Assembly: GCA_963773665.1 (NCBI GenBank)
Contig: CAVZBZ010000003.1
Span: 488,246-552,245 of the forward strand
Length of the DNA stretch: 64,000 nt
Reading direction: 5' to 3'
From: DATJLY01 sp963773665
Lineage (GTDB): Bacteria > Pseudomonadota > Alphaproteobacteria > ATCC43930 > CGMCC-115725
The translations under genes and the position numbers were made by a program. The notes beneath the pieces are model-generated. The model ran no database searches. It saw only the letters and a program-made list of their open reading frames with translations, and was not told the DNA's origin. How positions within the stretch are numbered: position 1 is the stretch's first letter; every line of letters begins with the position of its first letter. Below are positions 1-8,796 of the stretch, one piece after another.

Positions 1-36
1 GCCCGTCACCTGACGGCAATGTAAACGGCTTGCGTG

Positions 37-303
37 CTAAGACTTCTCTATATCCATACGCTGATCGACAGCCTCGAAGTGCCCATGCCGGAAGGCTCGC
101 ATCGCGGCTCGATTGCTGAGCCGAAGCGCCTTTCCATCGCGCCTGAGAAGATCGCGCAGCCGCGCGCGAGAGCGAACTTTGCGAGGAATGGACGATCGGG
201 CGATTAAATTCGTAAGCGTGGTCTGATTGCACGTCGGGTCAGAGATTGCAGCTCGCTGGATGCCAGTTTCCAGGCAGCAACTCGTATCGTAACGCTCCAC
301 CAT
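37..303 (-). CDS. weak hypothetical ORF
   Basis: An open frame of 88 codons that I do not recognise. It is rich in Arg and has no signal peptide, membrane segment or family motif. No clear ribosome binding site precedes it. It may be a decayed fragment or a chance frame in GC-rich DNA. Confidence 0.2.
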   Translation of the reverse strand: MVERYDTSCCLETGIQRAAISDPTCNQTTLTNLIARSSIPRKVRSRARLRDLLRRDGKALRLSNRAAMRAFRHGHFEAVDQRMDIEKS

Positions 304-325
304 CCGGCGCCCTTCGTCGGGTGAG

Positions 326-353
326 GCTTAAGGTCTCAATTGAGACCTTAAGC
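326..353. promoter_or_regulatory. perfect 28-bp palindrome, likely operator
   Basis: The half-site GCTTAAGGTCTCAA is followed directly by its exact reverse complement, giving 14 + 14 bases with no spacer. It ends 15 bases before an ATG at 369 that has a GGAAGGA Shine-Dalgarno sequence. A perfect uninterrupted palindrome just in front of a translation start looks like the operator of a dimeric repressor. The regulator is not identified and no binding family is assigned. Confidence 0.55.
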
Positions 354-368
354 GGAAGGAGTCGGACC

Positions 369-536
369 ATGGCCACGATCCAGCGACGGCGCCGCGGGGA
401 GGGCCACGGCGCCGTCACGGATCAGCCCATTGCGGGGAGCGCGAGAGGCGAAGCAATCCCCCGCGCGGCAGGGAGATTGCTTCGCTGCGCTCGCAATGGC
501 AAATCGGGAAAGGCCTGTTCCGGCTCTAAGTGCTGA
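369..536 (+). pseudogene. short ORF after the palindrome, probably truncated
   Basis: ATG at 369 follows GGAAGGA at a good distance and reads 55 codons (start MATIQRRRRGEG). After about 20 codons the frame runs into the extragenic repeat at 428-498, so only the first codons look like original coding sequence. I infer that a gene controlled by the upstream palindrome has lost most of its body. It could also be a genuine small basic protein. Confidence 0.25.
428..498. repeat. REP-like palindromic extragenic repeat
   Basis: Imperfect inverted repeat. The left arm begins CATTGCGGGGAGCGCG and ends GAAGCAATC; the right arm begins GATTGCTTCG and ends CGCTCGCAATG. Intergenic palindromes with this GAAGCAATC/CGCAATG signature are common in Bradyrhizobium-type genomes (from general knowledge). 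It lies just beyond the 3' end of the dehydrogenase gene. Confidence 0.6.
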
Positions 537-1506
537 GCACCCGGTCGGGTGGGCGGTGCCCGTCGGCGAAGGTCTTGATGTTGATGATGACCTTCTCGCC
601 CATGTCGATCCGGCCCTCGCGCGTCCCTGACCCCAGATGCGGCGTCAGCACGACATTGTCGAGCCGCCGGAGGCGCGGGTTCAGCACCGGCTCGTGCTCG
701 AACACGTCGAGCCCGGCCGCGGCGATCTCGCGCTTCGCCAGCATCTGCACCAGCGCCGCCTCGTCGATGATGCCGCCGCGCGCGGTGTTGACGACGATCG
801 CGTGCGGCTGCAACAGCTTCAGCCGCCGCGCCGAGAGAAGGTGGTATGTCGCGGGCGTGTGCGGGCAGTTGACCGAGACGATGTCGACCCGCGCCAGCAT
901 CTGGTCGAGGCTCTGCCAATATGTCGCCTCGAGCTCGCGTTCGAGATCCTCGGCGATGCGGCGGCGGTTGTGATAGTGGATCGAGATGTTGAAGCCGCGG
1001 GCGCGCCGCGCCAGCGCCTGGCCGATCCGCCCCATGCCGACGATGCCGAGCCGCTTGCCGCCCAGACGCTGGCCGAGCATGAAGGTGGGCGACCAGCCCT
1101 TCCACTTGCCGTCGCGCGCGAGCCGCTCGCCCTCGGTGAGCCGCCGCGCGGCCGCGAGGATGAGGGCCATGGTCATGTCGGCCGTGTCCTCGGTCAGCAC
1201 GCCCGGCGTGTTGGTGACGGCGATGCCGCGCGCCTGCGCCGCAGCGAGGTCGATGTGATCGACGCCGACGCCGAAATTGGCGATGAGTTTCAGGCGCGGC
1301 CCGGATGCTGCGAGAAGCGCCGCGTCGATCTGGTCGGTCACGGTCGGGACCAGCACGTCGGCCTCGGACGCGGCGGCGGCGAGCTCTTCCCGCGTCATCG
1401 GCACGTCCTCGGCATTAAGGCGCGTGTCGAACAGCTCCATCATGCGTGCCTCGATCAATTCGGGCAGCTTGCGGGTGACGATGACGAGCGGCCGCTTCGA
1501 CGGCAT
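526..1506 (-). CDS. D-2-hydroxyacid dehydrogenase, glyoxylate/hydroxypyruvate reductase type
   Basis: An NAD(P)-dependent cytoplasmic reductase of 2-oxoacids, probably glyoxylate or hydroxypyruvate. The Rossmann motif GMGRIGQ sits near residue 157. The catalytic triad of the family is visible: Arg in NTARGG (~243), Glu in DVFEHEP (~272) and His in TPHLGSGT (~290). About 326 residues is normal for the family. I chose the ATG at 1506 because GCGGAA lies 5 bases upstream; an ATG at 1518 is in frame but has no such site. It stands alone and is transcribed divergently from the SH3 gene. Substrate is inferred from family resemblance only. Confidence 0.88.
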   Translation of the reverse strand: MPSKRPLVIVTRKLPELIEARMMELFDTRLNAEDVPMTREELAAAASEADVLVPTVTDQIDAALLAASGPRLKLIANFGVGVDHIDLAAAQARGIAVTNTPGVLTEDTADMTMALILAAARRLTEGERLARDGKWKGWSPTFMLGQRLGGKRLGIVGMGRIGQALARRARGFNISIHYHNRRRIAEDLERELEATYWQSLDQMLARVDIVSVNCPHTPATYHLLSARRLKLLQPHAIVVNTARGGIIDEAALVQMLAKREIAAAGLDVFEHEPVLNPRLRRLDNVVLTPHLGSGTREGRIDMGEKVIINIKTFADGHRPPDRVLST

Positions 1507-1600
1507 GATTTTCCGCATAGCAATCGCGGTCGGACCTGTCCAGCGCGAGCCTCCGAGTCGCGGTTGCGCTTGACCCGCGCGCGCGGGCGGGATTAGAGGG

Positions 1601-2086
1601 ATGCGCGTGCGGTTCCCCCTGCGTCATCTCCTCGTCATCGCCGTCCTGGCCGCCGCCTCATGCGCGTGGGGCGCCGAAGAGAAGCTGCCGCATTTCGCCG
1701 CGCTCCGCGTCGACGAAGTCAATCTCCGCACCGGTCCCGGCGAGCGCTATCCGATCGCCTGGGTCTATCACCGCAAGGGACTGCCGGTCGAAGTGACGGC
1801 CGAGTTCGATGTCTGGCGCAAGGTGCGCGACAGCGACGGCACCGTGGGCTGGGTGCATCAGCGCATGCTTTCGGCGCAGCGCAGCATCGTCGTCCGCGGC
1901 AGCGAGCACACGCTGCTGAGCGATCCGGCGCCCAGCGCCCAGCCGGTCGCGCGGGCGGAGCCGGGCGTCATCGCGCGCCTGCTCGAATGCCGCGCATCGT
2001 GGTGCCGCGTCGAGATGCAGGGCATCAGGGGCTGGCTGCCCGAGGGCGACGTGTGGGGCGTCGAGCCCGGCGAGACGGTGGAATAG
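1601..2086 (+). CDS. exported bacterial SH3-domain protein
   Basis: 161 residues with a signal peptide (basic start, hydrophobic segment, cleavage near ASCAWGA), so it should be periplasmic. After it come two SH3-like repeats. The first has VNLRTGPG and WVHQRM, the classic bacterial SH3 pattern; the second ends RGWLPEGDVWGV. Such domains often bind peptidoglycan or act as scaffolds. It is divergent from the dehydrogenase and convergent with the ParB-like gene. The specific role is unknown. Confidence 0.85.
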   Translation: MRVRFPLRHLLVIAVLAAASCAWGAEEKLPHFAALRVDEVNLRTGPGERYPIAWVYHRKGLPVEVTAEFDVWRKVRDSDGTVGWVHQRMLSAQRSIVVRGSEHTLLSDPAPSAQPVARAEPGVIARLLECRASWCRVEMQGIRGWLPEGDVWGVEPGETVE

Positions 2087-2099
2087 CTCGGCCTATTCC
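2080..2099. terminator. stem-loop across two convergent stop codons
   Basis: GGAATAG, six bases, CTATTCC: a perfect 7-bp stem whose arms contain the TAG stop of the SH3 gene (plus strand) and the TAG stop of the ParB-like gene (minus strand). Only six bases separate the genes. No T-tract follows on either strand, so termination would be weak or Rho-dependent. Confidence 0.4.
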
Positions 2100-2713
2100 G
2101 GCTCGACCTCGCCGCACCAGCCGGGCAGGTAGTCCGCATCCTTGCTCTTCGCGATCTCGAGCGCCTTCGCGAGCGCGGAGGTGAAATCCTGCTCGATCTT
2201 CCTGCGCTTGATGTGGCGGCGCAGGAAATCGGTCCACAAGAATTCGCTGAACGGCGTCACGTCCTTGGCGTAGCCGCCGGCGCGGCGCAGTTCGCCGGCA
2301 AGGCTGCGGAACGGATCGTCGGTGAGCTTCGCGATCGAGGACGGAATGGCGCCGAAATCGCGCCTGCGGCCTTCGTCGTCGTACGGATGGCACCAGCCGC
2401 GGTGGTCGAGGACGATCCAGAACGAGTCCTTGTGAACCGCGCCGAGATTGGCGACCACGTTCACCAGCACGTCCTTCACCCCCTCGTCGTGGAGCGCGCG
2501 CACCAGGTGATGGTGATCGATGACGTAATGCCGCTCCTTCGCGCCGAGGATGACCGGGATCATGTGCCGGCCGAGGAAGTCGGGCTGCTTTTTGCCAGTG
2601 CGCTGGCGCCATTCGCTGCGCTTTTCCGCAACCTCGCGGAACCCAACGGTAATCTGCGTCGGGTGCAGATCGCCGATCGCGACAGGTTGCAGGTTCGGTT
2701 CGCGCGAGTTCAT
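2093..2713 (-). CDS. ParB-like nuclease-fold protein
   Basis: About 206 residues, starting MNSREPN at 2713; the upstream open frame lacks family features. LHPTQITVG near the start and VIDHHHLVRAL near residue 60 match the ParB/Srx-like fold of the PF08857 type (putative ParB-like nuclease). No helix-turn-helix partition domain is present, so a role in chromosome segregation is unlikely. It lies 17 bp downstream of the RMD1 gene and is probably cotranscribed with it. Confidence 0.75.
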   Translation of the reverse strand: MNSREPNLQPVAIGDLHPTQITVGFREVAEKRSEWRQRTGKKQPDFLGRHMIPVILGAKERHYVIDHHHLVRALHDEGVKDVLVNVVANLGAVHKDSFWIVLDHRGWCHPYDDEGRRRDFGAIPSSIAKLTDDPFRSLAGELRRAGGYAKDVTPFSEFLWTDFLRRHIKRRKIEQDFTSALAKALEIAKSKDADYLPGWCGEVEPE

Positions 2714-2730
2714 CGGCGGGGCCCCATCTT

Positions 2731-3528
2731 TCAGCGCCACAGCGCCGGCGGATAGAGCGACAGCGCCAGCTCCGCGACGATGAGCGCGAGAATGTACCAC
2801 TCGACGCGCAGCGAGCTGCGGTTCTGCAGGATGCTCAAGAGCGTTTCCGCGGTGCGCGAGATCACGTCGAATTTCCGGTCGAGGGCGCGGTCGCGATCGC
2901 GCAGCTCGTACTCCTCGGCGAGCCGCATATAGAGCCGCTCGAGTTCGGGATGCTCCCACAGCAGCTCGGGCTTCTCGCCGGTCTCGACGCGGCCCACCAT
3001 CTTGTGCTGCGTCGCCAGCACGTCGCCGATCTGGCGCAGCAGTTCGCGGCCGCTGGCGGCGGTGCGCCCGGTCGCCCGGAGCGAGGCGGCGAGCGGCTCG
3101 ATCCGGTCGAAGATGCCGGCGACCCGCGTCTCGTAATGCGCGAGGACGAGGCTCTTGGCGAGAATGTCGGCGACGAGCTGAAGGCGGCCGACCGATGCCT
3201 CGTAGAGAAAAATCGTGCCGGAGAGATCGACCGGCTCCTCGGCGGCGGGCGCAATCTTGACCTGCGTCTCGTCGATCTCGCGGACCGGCAGAGGCTCGAT
3301 CACGAACGGTGCTACGCGCTCGAGGAAGGAAGCTTCCTCGGCGGGCGGTACATTGACGAGGACGGCCACGCCATAGCGGAACAGCACCGCGAGCCCGTCG
3401 CCCGACAGGCGGAGCGTCAGCGGCGCGACAGCGAGCAAATCCTTGCGCTCGAGCCCGCGCGTGTCGAGCCGTTCGCCCAAAAGGAGGGTCCGGACGTGGA
3501 GCGTGCCGGGCCGTGCTTCGTCCGCCAT
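2731..3528 (-). CDS. RMD1/DUF155 (YagE) family membrane-anchored protein
   Basis: 265 residues resembling the RMD1/Sif2 DUF155 family, whose eukaryotic members are mitochondrial inner-membrane proteins. The body is soluble. The C-terminus has the family layout: an acidic helix, DRKFDVI, NRSSLRVEWYI, then one membrane segment (ILALIVAELALSLY) close to the end. I infer a tail-anchored protein of unknown biochemical role. It is followed by the ParB-like gene and preceded by a 65-bp gap to DUF3501. Confidence 0.8.
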   Translation of the reverse strand: MADEARPGTLHVRTLLLGERLDTRGLERKDLLAVAPLTLRLSGDGLAVLFRYGVAVLVNVPPAEEASFLERVAPFVIEPLPVREIDETQVKIAPAAEEPVDLSGTIFLYEASVGRLQLVADILAKSLVLAHYETRVAGIFDRIEPLAASLRATGRTAASGRELLRQIGDVLATQHKMVGRVETGEKPELLWEHPELERLYMRLAEEYELRDRDRALDRKFDVISRTAETLLSILQNRSSLRVEWYILALIVAELALSLYPPALWR

Positions 3529-3593
3529 CGCGTCGCCGCGCTCAGTTCTTCGTCGGGAAATGATACCGGCGCCGCCCGCCGCCCGCTATCGGC

Positions 3594-4184
3594 CTAGGCG
3601 AGGTCCTCGGCAAGGGCGGCGCGAACCGCTTCCGGCATGACCGCCATGTGGCCGTAATTCGGATGGTCGATGCCGCACATGATGCGCGCGGCGGGCGCGC
3701 GGAACTTCGCCTTTTGCGCGGGCGAGAGCGGGAAGTGGATGAACTGCACCGCCGAGGCCTTGCCCTCGGCCGAGGTGTTCTCGCGCGAACCGTCGGCGAC
3801 GCCGCTCACGCGCTCGCCGGCGATGTCGAGATAGACGCGGTGCTCGATGCCGCCCATGCGGATGAGCTCGCGGTCGCGCCGGGCCGGGTCCTCGATCTCG
3901 AACATCACCGTGGCGACCAGCTCGTCGCCCTGCGGGATGAGCGGGTTGTAGGCTTCGAGCTCGTCCACGATCTGCGCCTCGCCGCCGCGCTCGATGTAGA
4001 GCATCTCGTGCACCTGGTGCCACATCGTGTCGTAATTCTCGAAATAGAATGTCGCGAACGGGCCGACCTCGACGCGGCGCTTCGCCTTGATCGCGGCGAT
4101 GCGCTGCTTCAGGTCGCGCCGCTCGCTCGCATAGCGCTCGACCGGCAGGATGTCGGCGCGGGTGATTGCGCGCTTCGCTGGCAT
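3594..4184 (-). CDS. DUF3501 family protein
   Basis: 196 residues, recognisable as DUF3501 by its start (ITRADILPVERYASERR), the YFENYDTMWHQVHEML block and the late GIDHPNYGH segment. It is cytoplasmic. The gene starts 11 bp after the Fe-S protein gene, and rubrerythrin lies upstream; this trio recurs in proteobacteria (from memory), which suggests a common role in peroxide or iron-sulfur redox stress. No catalytic function is established. Confidence 0.85.
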   Translation of the reverse strand: MPAKRAITRADILPVERYASERRDLKQRIAAIKAKRRVEVGPFATFYFENYDTMWHQVHEMLYIERGGEAQIVDELEAYNPLIPQGDELVATVMFEIEDPARRDRELIRMGGIEHRVYLDIAGERVSGVADGSRENTSAEGKASAVQFIHFPLSPAQKAKFRAPAARIMCGIDHPNYGHMAVMPEAVRAALAEDLA

Positions 4185-4195
4185 GGCTGTCCTCG

Positions 4196-5542
4196 TCAGG
4201 GCGCCGGCTGCGGCACCAGGCCGTAGGCGAGCGCCATCAGTTCGATCGGGTGGTGCGGTTCGGGCGCAGTCTTGCCCTGCTCCTCAATTCCTTGCGCAAT
4301 GTGAGCGCCCGCGAGCGGGCATTCCGAGGCAAGATATTTCTTACCGCTGCCGGCGGCCTGGCGCGCGACCGGGCGGCCCACTTTGAGCGCCGTGGCGAAG
4401 TTCTCCTTCATCACGCCCCACGAGCCGCCGTGGCCCGAGCAGCGCTCGATCACGGCAACGTCGGGCTGCGGCAGAAGGCGCAGCATCTCGGCCGCCTTTT
4501 GGCCCATGTTCTGCGCCCGCGCGTGGCAGGCGATATGGAGGCTGACGCCGCCCTCGAGCGGCTTCAATCCGGGCGCCAGTCCCTCCTTCTTGGCGATGTC
4601 GACGACATATTCGCTCACGTCGAACACGGCGCGGGCAAGCCGCGCGATCTTCTCGTCGCCAGGCAGGATGAGCGGCCATTCGAATTTGAGCATGAGGGCG
4701 CAGGACGGGACGAGCGCCACCACCTCGTAGCCTTGCTCAACGAGCGGCAGGAGCGCGTCGGCGGTCTTTCTCGCGCTTTCCGCGACGCGCTGGAGATTGC
4801 CCTGCTCGAGCTGCGGCATGCCGCAGCAGCCGGGATAGACCACCTCGGTCGCGACGCCGTTATGTGCGAGCACCGCGCGCGTCGCCTCGCCGATCTGCGG
4901 GTTGTTGTAATTGACGAAGCAGGTCGCATAGAGCGCTGCCTTGCGCCCGAAGGCCGGGGCCTTGTCGTTCACCGCGGGCGCCGAGGCGCGCGCCCGCATG
5001 GTGAAGGTGCGGCCATGGAATTTCGGAAGATCCGCGTTGCGATCGACGCCGGCAACGGCTTCAAGCGCCGGACGCGTCAGCTTGTTCTTGCGATCGGTGG
5101 CCCAGTTGGCGAGCGGCGCCGCCATGCCGGCGAGCCGTCCGTTGCGGTCGGTCTCGACCAGCTGGCGCGCCATGAAGGGAATCTTGCCGGCGGCGCGCTC
5201 GGCTACGCGGTGGCGCAGCATTACGTGCGGGAAATCGACGTTGAACGGATGCGGCGGCACGTACGGGCACTTCGTCATGTAGCACATGTCGCAGAGCGTG
5301 CAGGCATCGACGACCTTGTGCAGCTCCGACGACGGAACCGCCTCGAGCTCGCCCGTCTCGGTGCCGTCGATGAGATCGAACAGGCGCGGGAACGAATCGC
5401 ATAAATTGAAGCAGCGGCGGCAGCCATGGCAGATCTCGAAGACGCGCCGCATCTCCGCCTCGACCTTCGCCGGGTCGGCGAAGTCGGGGTTCTGCCAGTC
5501 AATGGGGCGCCGCGTCGGCGCCTCGAGGCTGCCTTCCCGCAT
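4196..5542 (-). CDS. (Fe-S)-binding protein, GlpC/heterodisulfide-reductase-like
   Basis: About 448 residues. The N-terminal part carries two cysteine clusters, CHGCRRCFNLC and CTLCDMCYMTKCP, suited to two [4Fe-4S] centres. The C-terminal half has two CCG-type domains: ATCFVNYNNP with YPGCCGMP, then HIACHARAQNMG with ERCSGHGGSWG. This is the plan of GlpC and HdrB/D-like electron carriers. I place the start at 5542 (MREGSLE); an upstream in-frame Met adds 16 atypical residues. It sits between rubrerythrin and DUF3501, so it may pass electrons to rubrerythrin (inference). Confidence 0.85.
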   Translation of the reverse strand: MREGSLEAPTRRPIDWQNPDFADPAKVEAEMRRVFEICHGCRRCFNLCDSFPRLFDLIDGTETGELEAVPSSELHKVVDACTLCDMCYMTKCPYVPPHPFNVDFPHVMLRHRVAERAAGKIPFMARQLVETDRNGRLAGMAAPLANWATDRKNKLTRPALEAVAGVDRNADLPKFHGRTFTMRARASAPAVNDKAPAFGRKAALYATCFVNYNNPQIGEATRAVLAHNGVATEVVYPGCCGMPQLEQGNLQRVAESARKTADALLPLVEQGYEVVALVPSCALMLKFEWPLILPGDEKIARLARAVFDVSEYVVDIAKKEGLAPGLKPLEGGVSLHIACHARAQNMGQKAAEMLRLLPQPDVAVIERCSGHGGSWGVMKENFATALKVGRPVARQAAGSGKKYLASECPLAGAHIAQGIEEQGKTAPEPHHPIELMALAYGLVPQPAP

Positions 5543-5618
5543 CGTTCGGTCCGTTATGTTGGTGTGAGGCCGGACCCGCCCAGCCCGCAACCGGGGCCGG
5601 GCGGATCGGCGCTAGCGC

Positions 5619-6035
5619 TCAGAGTGCGTCGAGCGCTTTCTGGAAGCGGCCGGCATGCGACTTCTCGGCCTTGGCGAGCGTCTCGAACCAGCCGGCGATC
5701 TCGTCGAAGCCTTCCTGGCGGGCGGCGCGCGCCATGCCCGGATACATGTCGGTGTATTCGTGCGTCTCACCGGCAATTGCCGCCTTGAGATTGTCGCCGG
5801 TCGGGCCGATCGGCTTGCCGGTCGCCGGGTCGCCGACCTCCTCGAGATATTCGAGATGGCCATGCGCGTGCCCGGTCTCGCCCTCGGCGGTCGAGCGGAA
5901 GACGGCGGCCACGTCGTTGAAGCCCTCGACGTCGGCCTTCTGCGCGAAATACAGGTAGCGGCGGTTCGCCTGGCTCTCGCCGGAGAACGCATCCTTCAGA
6001 TTTTGCTCGGTTTTCGTACCTTTGAGAGACGGCAT
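5619..6035 (-). CDS. rubrerythrin, di-iron domain only
   Basis: 138 residues. The four-helix di-iron ligands are visible: GESQANRRYLYFA, EGETGHAHGHLEYL, AGETHEYTDMYP and KAEKSHAGRF. There is no C-terminal rubredoxin domain, so it needs an external electron donor. It would reduce hydrogen peroxide in the cytoplasm. The start at 6035 has the strong site GAGGAGGGGACA. It is the first gene of the set with the Fe-S protein and DUF3501, and has its own promoter with an Irr-like box. Confidence 0.9.
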   Translation of the reverse strand: MPSLKGTKTEQNLKDAFSGESQANRRYLYFAQKADVEGFNDVAAVFRSTAEGETGHAHGHLEYLEEVGDPATGKPIGPTGDNLKAAIAGETHEYTDMYPGMARAARQEGFDEIAGWFETLAKAEKSHAGRFQKALDAL

Positions 6036-6076
6036 TGTCCCCTCCTCGATGGACAAGGAAAGCGGTTGGCAGGGTT

Positions 6077-6127
6077 AAAATATTCCCTCGCCCGGCCCGC
6101 TGTCAATATACTTTTGAGAAATTCTAA
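6077..6127 (-). promoter_or_regulatory. rubrerythrin promoter with Irr/ICE-like box
   Basis: Read on the minus strand, a consensus -35 TTGACA (6101-6106) is followed after 18 bases by TATTTT (6077-6082), about 40 bases before the rubrerythrin ATG. Just upstream lies TTAGAATTTCTCAA (6114-6127), close to the iron-control-element pattern TTAGAAnnnTTCTAA bound by Irr. The box overlaps the irr stop codon. Regulation of rubrerythrin by the adjacent irr product is inferred. Confidence 0.6.
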
Positions 6128-6555
6128 TCTACCGCGCCGGCATCGTTCTCGACGCGGATGATTACGTCGACGCGGCGGATCGAGGCGCCCTCGGGCGGGG
6201 TCGGCAGGCCGGTGATGCCGATGCGCTCCCCTGGAATGTCGAGCAGCCGGCCGGATTGCTCGAAGAAGAAGTGATGGTGGTCGCTGATGTTGGTGTCGAA
6301 ATAAGACCGCCCTGAGCTCACCACGACCTCGCGCAGGAGCCCCGCCTCGATGAACTGGTGAAGCGTGTTGTAGACGGTCGCGAGCGACACCGGGATCGAG
6401 GCGGCCAGCGCCTCGCCGTGCAGCTGCTCGGCGGTGACGTGGCGGTCGCCCTTCTCGAACAGGAGCCGGGCGAGCGCGAGGCGCTGCCGGGTCGGCCGCA
6501 GCTTCGCCGTGCGGAGCAGTTCCAGTGCGCTGGTATAGGGTCGTGGCGTGATCAT
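6124..6555 (-). CDS. irr: Fur-family iron response regulator Irr
   Basis: 143 residues: winged helix (RPTRQRLALARLLF, SLATVYNTLHQF), then SYFDTNISDHHHFFFE. The DHHHFF run is the histidine cluster used by Irr for haem/metal sensing, and FDTN is typical of Irr and not of Fur. No N-terminal GCPWHD haem motif as in Bradyrhizobium japonicum Irr is seen. In alphaproteobacteria Irr acts at low iron and is lost when haem is plentiful. The start at 6555 (MITPRPYTS) removes a non-conserved extension. It lies 50 bp after the nitronate monooxygenase gene. Confidence 0.88.
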   Translation of the reverse strand: MITPRPYTSALELLRTAKLRPTRQRLALARLLFEKGDRHVTAEQLHGEALAASIPVSLATVYNTLHQFIEAGLLREVVVSSGRSYFDTNISDHHHFFFEQSGRLLDIPGERIGITGLPTPPEGASIRRVDVIIRVENDAGAVD

Positions 6556-6604
6556 TAGAACCAATATAGGGAGTTTTGCGCCCGAGATCAAAAGCTCGAA
6601 CGGC

Positions 6605-7998
<1,394 letters not shown>

Positions 7999-8002
<4 letters not shown>

Positions 8003-8778
8003 TTCTGCGAGCTCCCCCGTGAGCCGGTTTCCGCCGGCCCGCCGGACCGGTGGCCGACGGCGGAGATTATCACATCGGGGCAATCCGTGAACACCGCCGC
8101 CACGCCCCACTGGAAAAGGGCATTCGCCCGGGCCGGCGCGTTCACCGTGTAGGCGCGCAGCGGACGCTTCGCCGCGACCGCCGCCACGCGCGCCGCGGTA
8201 AGTCCGCGCTCGCCGGCATGAAGCGCGCCGCATTTGAGGCGCTCGACCCGCGCGAGCCAATCGGCCGGGACGTCTTTGACGATGAGCGCGCGCGGGATGT
8301 CCGGTCGCTCCTCGGATGCTCGGGCGAGGGCGTCCTCGTCGAAGCTCGAGAGATGGCATGGTATGCGCAGCTTGCGCGCGCCGAGGCAGTGCAGCACAAC
8401 GCCCATGGTGCGCGGCCCGTCGCCGGGCCCCGCCTTCACTTCGATCATCGCGCCCAAGCGCAGCTCGTCGAGGAAAGCGAGCGCGTCATCGAGCGTCGGC
8501 AGGCGTTCGCCGCGAAAAGATGCGCCGAACCAGCGGCCGGCGTCGAGCCGGGCGAGCTCCGCCGCGGCACGTTCGGCGACGAGGCCCTTTCCGTCCGTCG
8601 TGCGCTCGAGCCGCGCGTCGTGGATCAGCACGGGGCAATCGTCGCGCGTCGCCTGGACGTCGAACTCGACCCATTCTGCGCCGAGCGTCCTTGCGATCCT
8701 GAATGAGGCGAGCGTGTTCTCGGGCGCATGCATCGCCGCGCCGCGGTGCCCAATCACCCGCGGCGCGGGAAATTCCAT
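7999..8778 (-). CDS. glycerophosphodiester phosphodiesterase
   Basis: About 259 residues of the GDPD family (UgpQ-like). IGHRGAAMHAPENTLASF carries the catalytic His-Arg and Glu, followed by WVEFDVQATRDDCPVLIHD with the metal-binding Glu-Asp and second His, and MIEVK later. It has no signal peptide, so it acts on glycerophosphodiesters in the cytoplasm. The start may be ATG at 8778 or GTG at 8787. It follows pnp by only 9-18 bp and overlaps the next gene by 4 bp, so it ends the long translation operon. Confidence 0.9.
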
Positions 8779-8796
8779 TGCCAACACGAGCGCTCG

